From Liolophura sinensis (Eukaryota; Mollusca; Polyplacophora; Chitonida; Chitonidae), in the NCBI RefSeq assembly GCF_032854445.1, contig NC_088297.1, forward strand, positions 14,621,335-14,685,334: 64,000 bases of DNA. Reading direction: 5' to 3'. The notes beneath the pieces were generated by a model. The model saw only the letters and a list, made by a program, of their open reading frames with translations, did no database searches and had not been told where the DNA came from. The number at the start of each line of letters is the position of its first letter. The stretch's first letter is position 1. Positions 22,663-32,390 of this stretch are shown piece after piece. Made by a program: the position numbers and the translations under genes.

Positions 22663-22962
22663 TTCAGATTTCAGATTTATTTAAATGTGCCGATTGTTAC
22701 AGAATTCAAATTTATTTGGATGTACCATTTGTTACAGAATTCAGATTTATTTGGATGTGCCGATTGTTACAGATTCAGATTTATTTGGATGTGCCGATTG
22801 TTACAGAATTCAGATTTATTTGGATGTGCCGATTGTTACAGAATTCAGGTTTATTTAAATGTGCCGATTTTTACAGAATTCAGATTTATTTGGATGTACC
22901 ATTTGTTACAGAATTCAGATTTATTTGGATGTGCCGATTGTTACAGAATTCAGATTTATTTC
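22663..22962. repeat. Minisatellite, about 8 x 35 bp
   Basis: Unit begins CAGATTTATTTGGATGTGCC and continues GATTGTTACAGAATT. One copy lacks two bases; two variants (GTGCCGATT and GTACCATTT) alternate irregularly. Confidence 0.96.
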
Positions 22963-22969
22963 CATATAT

Positions 22970-24000
22970 CTTTAGGTTTCATTTTGATCATTTTCAATAT
23001 AGTCTGTCTATCCACTTTAACCTAAATTTGTGGTGTTATCAGAGTAAACCTTTATTTTTTTTATCGTTTACATAGACATTTACATTCATATTTGTTCATA
23101 ATAAATGTAGTATTTTAGTGTGTTTTTGTATGTGTATTTTGTATCTGGGCTGTGTTATCAGTGGAAATGAATTTAATAAATGCCGTATAGAAGATGTCAA
23201 AATTGCCGTGAAGGGAATGCTTGATTTCAAGTGTTCTCAGCATGCAGACAGTGTGGCAGTAGGCCAGCCCCCATTGTCATCCTTCATTCTTTTCATAAGG
23301 TGTATATAGGTATAGCATGGTATCAGTACAGTTGATCTACCAATGTGATGTAAGCTGACCTGTGACTTATATGGTGAAATTTTTACATGTATTTTGGGAA
23401 GTGAGGTGGAAGTGAAGTAATTTTCTGAAGTCTCTCCTGCAATAGCTTTATGGAAATGCCTGTGTACCAGTACTCAATTTCTTGAAACTTTTCACATGTT
23501 CACCATATATTAAAAAAAAAAAATCAGGGTGGGTAAAATTCATATTTAAGCTTCTCTTGAACATGGGAAAAGATTGAAGAAATTTTGTGGCAGTTTTTAT
23601 CAATTCTTGCAATATTTTTAATAATTCTTCATCTGATCACCCTTGTGGAGCTCACCTGTTCTCTAGGCCTCCGACATGGCGGACACACTTGTGCCCAATT
23701 GAAAAAGACCAATAAATTCATGTCTTGCCCAGAACTAAAAAACTAGCTCTGAGAAGTCTGCACAAATGCACCTTTGTGTACAATGTCTTGAAAATCTGTC
23801 CTGAAAATCTGTCCATTATGGTGTGGATGTGGTGTTGAAATAACTTCTTCTGCCTAAATGTATTTTATTAAGCCTGAAGTATACTTTCACCTGAGTTATT
23901 TACCCACATGTACATGCATGTATTGTATTCTGGTATATTGTACTAATGCCTACTTGTATAAGGTAAAACGCTAAAACACAGTGCTTTGTGAAACCCTGAG
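22970..24000. other. KHK 3' flank without recognised features
   Basis: AT-rich sequence with AATAAA at 23100-23105 but no exon or element I can name. Confidence 0.4.
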
Positions 24001-24210
24001 TATGTCCACGTTCTAATGATACACCAATGTTTGAACCAGCGTTAACATAATCAGTGTTTGAACCAGCCCTGGCATAAGGCGACCCTGGTTGACGACACCC
24101 AAGTCCACTCCGCCTTTGCACACTTTGACCCAATCATTACGCATGAAAACCCAGGAAGTGTGAGGCATGCGGGAAAAGCAACATCAGAGAGCAGACTGAC
24201 CGTTTTGCTG

Positions 24211-24410
24211 GAGACTGGAACATTCCAAGTTTCCAGCATACAACATACAGCTGTGACGAAGGGACAGATTGGAGCATTGTGCAGGAGGCTGGAACATCTT
24301 TCCCAAGTTTCTAACATGCAATGTAGAGCGTCACAGATGAAGTATCACACAATGGACAAATTGAACCTTTGTGCTGAAGGTTAGAACATCTTTCACACGT
24401 TTTCCCGTGT
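24211..24410. repeat. Three degenerate tandem copies of an 80-95 bp unit
   Basis: GACTGGAACATTCCAAGTTT, GGCTGGAACATCTTTCCCAA and GGTTAGAACATCTTTCACAC begin successive copies, each followed by a GTGACGAAGG / GTCACAGATG-like block. Confidence 0.6.
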
Positions 24411-25376
24411 GCTGAAATACATGTGTGCAGAATGCAAGCATTTTGCTTGTAAATATATGTACAGTTAATAATTCAGTTCAAGTTTACAACACAATCGTAA
24501 TTGCATTGACTAGCTTCAAAGGTTAACTGGAGCATACAAGTGAGGAAATGTGAGACCTGTATAGAACAGTTAAACAACGTTTTGATCGAGGCGGGAATGT
24601 CTGTCCTGAATTCTACCTGGGTGATGAAATGTACGATATAATGTATATGTAAATAATTATGTGGATAGAAGAACGTGGCTAAGGTTGTGTTGACTGGCTT
24701 CGAAGCTTAAAGCTTGTTTCTTATATTTAATTATAACACGGCTTTACAGCCGTCAGTGATCGGAGTCCCAGTGACCATTAAATGTGCTCAACTTTCCCTG
24801 TCATCGCCGGCGGATCAACGTCAAGAAAACACTGGCGTCGCGAGCCCCGGTTTCAGTCTCGCACTCAACCGCGATGAGAATCAGACTTTACCAAACCTGT
24901 AAATTTTCTTTGTATGAGAAAATGTCATAACAGGAAGAAAGAAAGACAGAAAATAGGTTCAAGCATTTTAGCATATTTCATCAAAACGTGGCAAGTTACA
25001 GAGTATTCGCCGTAAAATATCGAACACTAAAGTATCGACTATCTCTATGATTTGACTGTCAGAGCTCTATTCATCTCCGGAAGATGTTTTAACTGAAGGT
25101 TACTTTGGAATTAGTTACTATTGGGGAAATGTGAAGTGTATAACCACTACTGTGCCCGTAAAATTTTCTTTTTTTTTCCATGTGCATTTTTAGGTCGCAT
25201 ATACTGCAGAATGTATATGTTTAAGCACTATATATATTGTACACATGCGCCTAGCACCAGTGAGTCAGCACTTTGACTGCGGCAGCACACTAAAGCCTCT
25301 TTTGTAGTTTGTTTTGCTATTGTATAATGTTGTTCACTGGAGGCCTTAATTGTTTCCTCAAAGATTTTCTCTGAGA

Positions 25377-25467
25377 TCCTGCTCGGTGTCCTAGCATAAT
25401 ATAGGCCGCCGTCGTATAAGTGAAATTTTCCTGAATAAGGCGTAAAACACGAATCAGATAAATATAT
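25377..25467 (+). mobile_element. SINE-A 3' fragment
   Basis: TATAGGCCGCCGTCGTATAA, GTGAAATTTTCCTG and GGCGTAAAACACGAATCA with a short tail. Confidence 0.75.
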
Positions 25468-25506
25468 GAGATCTTCTATAGGATTTGGGACTGACTGATG
25501 ATTAAT

Positions 25507-26082
25507 GTGCCAGCGCGGTATAATGAATCAGGGGTCTCTCAGCAATGAGGTCGCTGTGAGATCAAGTCACCGTTAATGTGCCAGCGCGGTATAATGAACC
25601 AGGAGTCTCTCAACAATGAGGTCACTGTGAGATCAAGTCACCGTTAATGTGCCAGCGCGGTATAATGAACCAGGAGTCTCTCAACAATGCGGTCGCTGTG
25701 AGATCAAGTCACCGTTAACGTGCCAGCGCGGTGTAATGAACCAGGAGTCTCTCAACAATGAGGTCGCTGTGAGATCAAGTCACCGTTAATGTGCCAGCGC
25801 GGTATAATGAACCAGAAGTCTCTCAACAATGCGGTCGCTGTGAGATCAAGTCACCGTTAACGTGCCATCGCGGTATAATGAACCAGGAGTCTCTCAATAA
25901 TGCGGTCGCTGCGAGATCAAGTCACCGGTCGTACGTGAATGGGAAAGGTCATACAGCAACCTGCGGGTGGTCGTGTGATACTCTCGGGTTTTGCCCGGTT
26001 TCCTCTCACCACAATGCTGGCCACCGTGATATAAATGAAATATTTTTTAGTACCGCGTAAAACACCAATCAAATAAATAAAC
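25507..26082 (+). mobile_element. SINE-A whose head is amplified into a 6 x 71 bp tandem array
   Basis: Units begin GTGCCAGCGCGGTATAATGA at 25507, 25578, 25649, 25720, 25791 and 25862, exactly 71 bases apart. Each carries the SINE-A head from the region after the A-box to the degraded B-box (GAGATCAAGTCACC). After the sixth unit the sequence runs straight into the rest of SINE-A (GGTCGTACGTGAATGGG ... CACCAATCAAATAAATA). Confidence 0.93.
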
Positions 26083-26556
26083 ATATGTGATTTGGGAAGC
26101 GCTTTATGTTTCAGAGATGCGGCATAATATGTGTGTCTGTATTGCAGCGGACCCACTGTGTAATTGTAAAAATCGACATTTGTTATTTGCCGCTTGCTGT
26201 ATGCATGCTATTCCGTCTTTAAAATACGTGTAATCCGCCATAATAACATGTGAAGTCCGTCTTGAAATGGGCCTTTTTTATGTCTGAAATAAATTACACT
26301 GGTTTACAGATTCCCTCAGCTATTTCTTTTTAAAATTCTTTTCATTATACATTGTGTATATGTTATGTGTATATACAGCATATATCAATATTAGTTCACT
26401 TATTCCATATTAGAAGTGAAACTGTGAATCACAGACATATGTGGACATGTATTGTTTTGGATACAAGAAATAAATACGTGTTTAGTCTTGAAACCAATCT
26501 CTTAATCTTCATCTGTTTAATCCACAACGTGGAATGTGGCCCAGCACAATGACTTA

Positions 26557-26809
26557 GGGGCCTCCGTGGCTCAGTTGGTTAGCCCGCAGCGTAATGACCC
26601 AGGAGTCTCTCATCAATGCTGTCGCTGTGAGTTCCAGTCCAGCTGATGCTGGCTTCCTCTCCGGCCGTACGTGGGAAGGTCTGACAGCAACCTGCGGAAG
26701 GTCGTGGGTTTCCTCCGGGCTGTGCCCGGTTTCCACCGACCATAATGCTGTGAAATATGTGAAATACTCTTGAGTACGAGTAAAACACCAATCAAATAAG
26801 TAAATAAAT
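26557..26809 (+). mobile_element. SINE-A, full length
   Basis: Clean head GGGGCCTCCGTGGCTCAGTT, B-box-like GAGTTCCAGTCC, body and (AAAT)n tail. A short internal change near CATAATGCTG has lost part of the GCCGCCGTCGTATAAG block. Confidence 0.88.
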
Positions 26810-26810
26810 G

Positions 26811-26938
26811 ATCTAGGAGCCTCTCACCATTGTGATCGTTGTAAGCTCGTCCGGCTCATGCTGGCTTCCTCTCCTGTTATGCGTGGCAAGGTATGCAGCA
26901 GGCTACGAACCATTAAACCATCAGTCAATAAATAAATT
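26811..26938 (+). mobile_element. Partial SINE-A abutting the previous copy
   Basis: Starts in the head (ATCTAGGAGCCTCTCACC), keeps GCTCATGCTGGCTTCCTCTC, then is deleted straight to a tail-like AATAAATAAAT. Confidence 0.7.
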
Positions 26939-27235
26939 GCTAAACGTGGGCGGAATATTTTCAGCCCTGCGACGGGGGTGGGATGCAGTGAGAAAGACAG
27001 TGAATTTTTCCCCAGCCTTGTGGGAGAGGGTGTTGAGAAACCCTGGGAGGATTTTTTTTCAACCTTTTAAGTGGGTTGAGCAGGGAATGAGCATTGCTGC
27101 ATGGGTAAAATTTCCCAGGTTTAGGAGATGCACCTTGGATAGGGACCTCTGTGGGGCCTTGGCGACAATAAGCGGTCGACGTGTGGTCTGTTCGCACAGT
27201 CTAATGTTCATTAGAGGCCACTTGTCTTCTAGAAT

Positions 27236-27345
27236 ATGGTGTGCAGATCCGTATGTGAGAAAGTTCGTCAGTAGCTTACCAGAGGTTGTTAGTTTAATCC
27301 TGGCACTCTAACCTCCTCCATCCATAAATTAAACTGACAATTCAT
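27236..27345 (+). mobile_element. SINE-D copy
   Basis: GTGAGAAAGTTCGTCAGTAG, CCAGAGGTTGTTAG and CTCCTCCATCCATAAATTAA match the reverse complement of 13160-13265. Confidence 0.5.
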
Positions 27346-27425
27346 CGTGTATTTATTTGTTCAATGGAAGTTTTACTTCGTACTCAAGAATATTTCAGGC
27401 GACCGGAATTATGGTGGAGGAAAGA
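27346..27425 (-). mobile_element. SINE-A 3' fragment, diverged
   Basis: TGTATTTATTTGTTCAATGG, ACTCAAGAATATTTC and ATTATGGTGGAGGAAAG. Confidence 0.6.
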
Positions 27426-27621
27426 GAGCAGAAGAAAGAATGGACGATCTGGCAGCATGCACGATTTAAAGACGCTATACCACAGACATTATAAACAATA
27501 GAAATAAAACAGGTACGACCTACTCGAACGCAATAATTTGAGCAGTTTAATTTATATCAGTAAATAAGAAAATTTGATTTGATCAGGACGTAAGGATTTT
27601 TGCCCCAAATCCTTTGGTCGA

Positions 27622-27990
27622 TGCAGTTGTTCAAAAGTGTGTTAACAGTTAACCCTGGTATTAACTTCAGCCTGGACTAAAATATCACTGGTTTTGTAAG
27701 AGACCATATACAACCGAGGCAGTTGGCGTGCCAGCGCAGCGCAATGGTGTGGCTCTGATTTCAAGTTCAGCCCATGCTGACTTCCTCTCAGATCGTACGT
27801 GAGATACTCAGCCACCTGCAGGTGGTCGTGGGTTTCTGCCGGGCTCTACCCGGTTTCCTTTCACCATAATGCTGGCCATTCACACATGTAGGCCTATTAA
27901 AGAAATATTCTTGAGTACGGCGTAAAACACCAAATAAATAAATTAAGATTTAAACCTGGCTTTAATACGCTTTTGAACAACCAACCTGAT
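27622..27990. mobile_element. MITE-like family M5 interrupted by a SINE-A
   Basis: Left arm GCAGTTGTTCAAAAGTGTGT ... TTAACTTCAGCCTGGAC at 27622-27710; right arm TTAAACCTGGCTTTAATACG, CTTTTGAACAACCAACC at 27947-27990. The SINE-A at 27722-27944 sits between them, so the MITE-like element is older. Confidence 0.65.
27722..27944 (+). mobile_element. SINE-A nested in the M5 element
   Basis: Head from GCGTGCCAGCGCAGCGCAAT, body GGTGGTCGTGGGTTTCTGCC and tail. A short insertion follows ATAATGCTGGCC. Confidence 0.8.
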
Positions 27991-28099
27991 GTACCCAATA
28001 ACGCTGGTTTTAATTTTTTTGTTGTCTTCTCCTTCAAACGCTGAGAATAACTATTTCTTAAAGAAACCACGATAAAATGCACCACATATCATTGGAATA

Positions 28100-28800
28100 G
28101 AAGTTTATTAAAACACCAAGTCTTTAAATGGAATGTCATTGTCAGATGTACAGATCAATCAGTTTTACAGCTGGTGTCAGCATTTATAATCAAAGGGATG
28201 TTTGCGAAATAAAAATAGAATGGAGACAAAACACCCGTTTTCTTCGATATTTTTCAAAATCAGAAACACTTCTCGTTGAAAAAGTAATGTTACACATGTA
28301 ACATGTATATATATATATTTGTTATCAATTCAAAAAATTATTCATTCTATGTAATCATGGGGACAACTAAATCGTGAATGTTTGTAGGGATATTTATATA
28401 ATTTTTATACATTAAATTTTGTATGTGATGTTACGAATGATAAAAAGTTACCCTTTGGAGAATTTTTATGCTTCAATTGTTTCGTACATAATATTAAACT
28501 TCGGCACAAAATGTTGACAAAATTTACAATACTGCATCTCTTGTGCGACCAGGGTCATTTTTTGGCAAATACCGGGTATCCGATAACAATTTAAGAACGC
28601 ATTCAACACTGCGTTCTGCGCCATTATAAACACACGCAAAAAACCCCGACACAAAGACTGATACTAAGTCCAGGTAGCAATGAGTTGTTTCCATTAATTC
28701 TAGTCAACGTGAGATCTTACGAGAATCACATGTCGGTAATTTAGCTTTCACCACTGTCACAACTTGGCAAGCCGAAGCTTGACCTCTGGAGCCTGTGCGA
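28100..28800. other. Intergenic stretch without recognised features
   Basis: AT-rich; nothing I can name. Confidence 0.4.
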
Positions 28801-28844
28801 CGCACGTACACGTAAGCTTGCTTAGGCTTTGCCTCATCACTGGT

Positions 28845-29085
28845 GTCCTCACTTGGGACTACGTTATCAGCATTCATCAATAAAATTGTTTCACGAATGG
28901 GTTAGAATCACATTGTGCATATTTTATACAGAGAGAGAGAGTACATGTGCATAAAGTATTATTAGAAAGAAAGGTCGGGACTGAGTTTTTAGTGTTTTCT
29001 GACATCGCTTCCTGCCTCATCACCGTGATCCCAGTGACCTCGGCGTTGTTCAAGACTTTTATACACAATTTGCTAGTGGTGGCAA
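28845..29085 (-). repeat. Dispersed repeat R10, copy 2
   Basis: Minus-strand match to 17185-17400. The same frame reads KVLNNAEVTGITVMRQE. A GAGAGA run at 28931-28940 is specific to this copy. Confidence 0.7.
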
Positions 29086-30269
29086 TGAAAGTGAATGTAG
29101 GAAGCGGCACATGGGCCGTAAGAGGTATAAGAGGGTTAGGAGTTCTAACGCGTTGTAGGCTTGATCTAAATAAAATAAAACGTTGCATCTGGGAATTCAG
29201 AAATATACCTGTGGTGAGGTAAAAGCGGTCGGTTTTGCTCAATCAACCTAATTTTGTGGAAAATTGAAGAGCCTACAGTTGAAAGAAATAATGATAATTA
29301 GGAATTTACTGGTAAAAGTTTCATATTCAAGCTGACTTTTAGGCACTGCAAAACTGGATTGTTTGTCATCCCACTTGCACACCATTTACACCTTCTTTAC
29401 ACAGCTCAACCCAAATGAAATGACACCTGGTGCAAATGCACTTGTTACTTAAGCCAAAATTTGAAAGTGTTTTAAACTCTGAATTTTCGGGGAATAGTCG
29501 TGTTGAAACTGTGCACTTAATGGGGTGCCTTTATCTGCGCAGTAGCGACTGAGGTCCAATCTGAATTAGTGCTCTTGCAGTGACGAATATAATATAACAT
29601 TGCCCATAAAACTTCGCATATAATCCAGAACTATTAATAAATAAACACTATAAGTGTGTCCGGGCCTTTTCATTCTGTGGATTTGAGCTCCTGTGCCAAA
29701 CCGGGTGCTATTTCTGGGTTATCTCCCTTGTTTCACCACTCCGATTCTTACAGGGCCGGAGGAGGGCATGTTAAGAGCACAAACTCTGCTGGTAATATTC
29801 CCTATTTTCCGACCAAATGTCGTGATATTATTGCGTAATACATTAATTAAATCTTCCATTTGTTACTTGTTAATCTATATCTACCGTGTGCGTCGGACGC
29901 ACTATCTTTGAGAGATAGTTGAACACATGGTCTATGAACAATAGCCAAAATATGTACTGCCACCGTTCTGTTCGTTATAAATAAAATATTCTGCCTGCTA
30001 TCAAAGAGCAAATGTGTACCGTTTTGTACACATGTGTTTGTGGAGCTCGTGGTGTAATCAACATGTGTATCATATGTACACAATTTGATACACATTAAAT
30101 GAGTAGGTACATAAAGATGATGTATGCAAGGTACACATTAATGTTCCTGCGCAAATTTGTTACAATTAATGTGTGTCTGTGGTACACATCTTGTGTATTT
30201 TTTGAACACAAGTTTTTTTAGAGAGTAAACTGCTCATTGGTAGTGATGATGTTTAACAGAATCAAATGC

Positions 30270-30560
30270 TGGATAAAAATTATATCTCTGCTGGATGCAC
30301 CTGTTCTGTTGCTGGATGCAAAGGTTTGACTACTGGATGCAAAACCTATCAGTTCTGCATGCATATAACTATAGTTCCTGGATGCAAAAGTGCCATTCCT
30401 TAATGTAAAAGTACCATTCCTGCATGCAAAAGTGCCATTCCTGGATGCAAAAGTGCCATTCCTGGATGCGAAAGTACCATTCCTGGATGCAATTATGTAA
30501 GTTCTGGATGCAACAGTTCCACTGCTGGATGCATAGATGTCATTGTTGGATGCAGTTGCA
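30270..30560. repeat. Minisatellite, irregular 18-21 bp units
   Basis: Units built on CTGGATGCAAAAGTGCCATTC, about 12 copies with varying 3' halves. A 171-residue minus-strand frame (repeated ASRNGTF) results from unit lengths divisible by three and is not treated as a gene. Confidence 0.9.
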
Positions 30561-30584
30561 TAACGTCTGGACGCAGCAGTACTT

Positions 30585-30790
30585 TGTGCAGATGTATCAT
30601 TGTTGGATGCGGATGCTAGTGCTGGATGCATCTCTACCAATACTGTGTCACTGTTGACCGCTACTGTGTCACTGTCGAATGCAGATGTATCATTGTTGGA
30701 TGCGGATGCCAGTGCTGGATGCATCTCTACCAATACTGTGTCACTGTTGACCGCTACTGTGTCACTGTTGCCCGCTCACTGTCGAATACA
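30585..30790. repeat. Two copies of an approximately 93-bp unit next to the minisatellite
   Basis: GCAGATGTATCATTGTTGGA begins copies near 30587 and 30680; each continues through TCTCTACCAATACTGTGTC. The unit itself contains TGGATGC blocks, so it appears to be built from the adjoining minisatellite. Confidence 0.85.
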
Positions 30791-30968
30791 GATGTATCCG
30801 TGATGGTTGCAAATACAACACTGCTGCATGCCGGTTACTTGTTTATGTCAGCCATAGACGAATAAAAATTGTGATTTTCATTAAAATGTTTTATATATCT
30901 CTGGTGGATTGTTCAACATTAGCACTTACAGATGTATACAATATATGTTTAGACACGATAAGGCTCAG

Positions 30969-31196
30969 GCCCCTGGGGCCGATTGCAAAAGCCCTTTTTA
31001 ACTCAAGTCAAAATTTAAAAACTCTGTATTATGCTTAGATTTTGGTACTGGTAATTTCAAATTTGGATGCATTTGTCTTAACATAAAATTGATGAAGGGG
31101 GCAAGATTTTACTTTCTAAAGCCCAAATTTAAGCTTTAAGATCGTATTTCAAATTTTGACTTAAGTCAAAAATGGCTTAGTGGTATCGACCCCTGG
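30969..31196. mobile_element. Palindromic MITE-like element, family M3
   Basis: Left end GGGGCCGATTGCAAAAGCCC then AACTCAAGTCAAAATTTAAA; right end AAATTTTGACTTAAGTCAAA then GGTATCGACCCC. The arms are reverse complements over about 45 bases. No coding frame. Confidence 0.7.
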
Positions 31197-31305
31197 CTTC
31201 ATGAAGTACACTTAGCTATGTAAAACCTTTAACACCACGACAACGTATATTGTAGAGGTATGAAGCGTACTTAACACTAAGTATGCTTCATGAAACCGAA
31301 GTAGG
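31193..31305. mobile_element. Short palindromic element, family M4
   Basis: GGCTTCATGAAGTACACTTA at the left end and TAAGTATGCTTCATGAAACC at the right form inverted repeats about 110 bases apart. It abuts the M3 element. Confidence 0.7.
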
Positions 31306-31309
31306 TAGA

Positions 31310-32049
31310 GTGATAACATGCGAAAAGGTTAAAAAAAAGTAATAATAAAAATGGAGCATGTGATGGCACCTGTTAGTTTTTTTTTTTTTTTTTTTTTTGC
31401 TTCTAGCAAAAAGATAATGGACCACAAAACAAATTTTGCCCTTCTTAAATTCCAAAAACTAGAACTGATAGATCTTCCTTGAGATAACCCGGGTTACAAA
31501 CAGAGCACGTGTCTCATGAGCATCTATAAAATAATGACACAATGTCTAAAATAAAAGTGAATATTTGAACTGCTTTCTCTCTCACAACTAGTTCAGATTC
31601 ATAAGTCCATGAATCTCTAAGTAGATTTAATTAGTATAATTGAAGCCACGTATGTACGGCTCTGAGTCTGACGCAGTAATTTTTTAAGAAGGTTCTTGTT
31701 TGGCAGAAAGGTGACATAATGATAAGTCCACCAATTGTAATCGGAAATGGCAAATATCAAGTCCAGGTTTCATTCTCGTTTAGGGCTTGTGTGTGGGGTG
31801 GTTAAAGAAGTAGGGGTCGGTTGAAGGGGTGCATAGAATGTTTCATGAATTACAGACCAGAAGTCAGAAAAAGGCGCCCTGACGAGATTTACGGGGATTG
31901 GGTATCCATTTTGAAATACTGCTTGTGTGTCCAACTTTATAAAGAAAGCTGTTATGAGCAATGAACTATTGGCAAGAGACACACTTTCATATGGTCATGA
32001 ATGTTCCAGCGGATAATTGCCACCCAGAGTTTTTTTTTTTAATTCAAAA
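31310..32049. other. GATA 3' flank, no further gene
   Basis: Holds a T22 run at 31377-31398 and the possible minus-strand poly(A) signal ATTAAA at 31631-31626. Nothing else was recognised. Confidence 0.4.
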
Positions 32050-32390
32050 CTAGCTTTGCGACACGTCAGCAGCTTTTAGCTGAGTTAAGTCTCTGTGAGG
32101 CGTAGGCGCAGTCACATCGTCATGGACGTCACTTCCGGGCGTGGATTCACTCTGGGGCACGGGGACTGCTTTTGGAGGGGAAGGGGGAGCAGAATAAATA
32201 TCAATCCCCTGTTTGAGGAACATTCCTGGGTCTAACATATGGTTCCGGTTAATGAGCGTCTCCACACAGCGTGACGTAGAAGGCGCTGTTCCTGACGTCA
32301 CCAGGCCGCCAGGGGAGCTGTTGAGCGCGGCCAGTACCGCCGAATTATGCATCTGATATACTGAGTATGATGACGTCACTGGCTTAATGT
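32050..32390 (-). CDS. GATA456: GATA factor coding exon 5 (C-terminal region)
   Basis: Acceptor TGTATTTCAG. Encodes [20 protein letters not shown] to the end KAADVSQS and TAG at 32052-32050. It is Ser/Pro/Thr-rich, with a SAPPSPPK cluster. No close AATAAA was found downstream on the minus strand; the variant ATTAAA at 31631-31626 is a possible poly(A) signal. Confidence 0.85.

Noticed and set aside
24714..24902. 62-codon frame in a locally GC-richer patch
   Set aside because: No recognisable domain or splice partner; may be an unrecognised exon but cannot be supported.
26832..27311. 159-codon open frame
   Set aside because: Begins in a truncated SINE-A and runs into SINE-D-like sequence; no recognisable domain.
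30218..30733. 171-codon minus-strand frame with repeated ASRNGTF
   Set aside because: Minisatellite with unit lengths divisible by three; the opposite strand is open too and there is no family resemblance.
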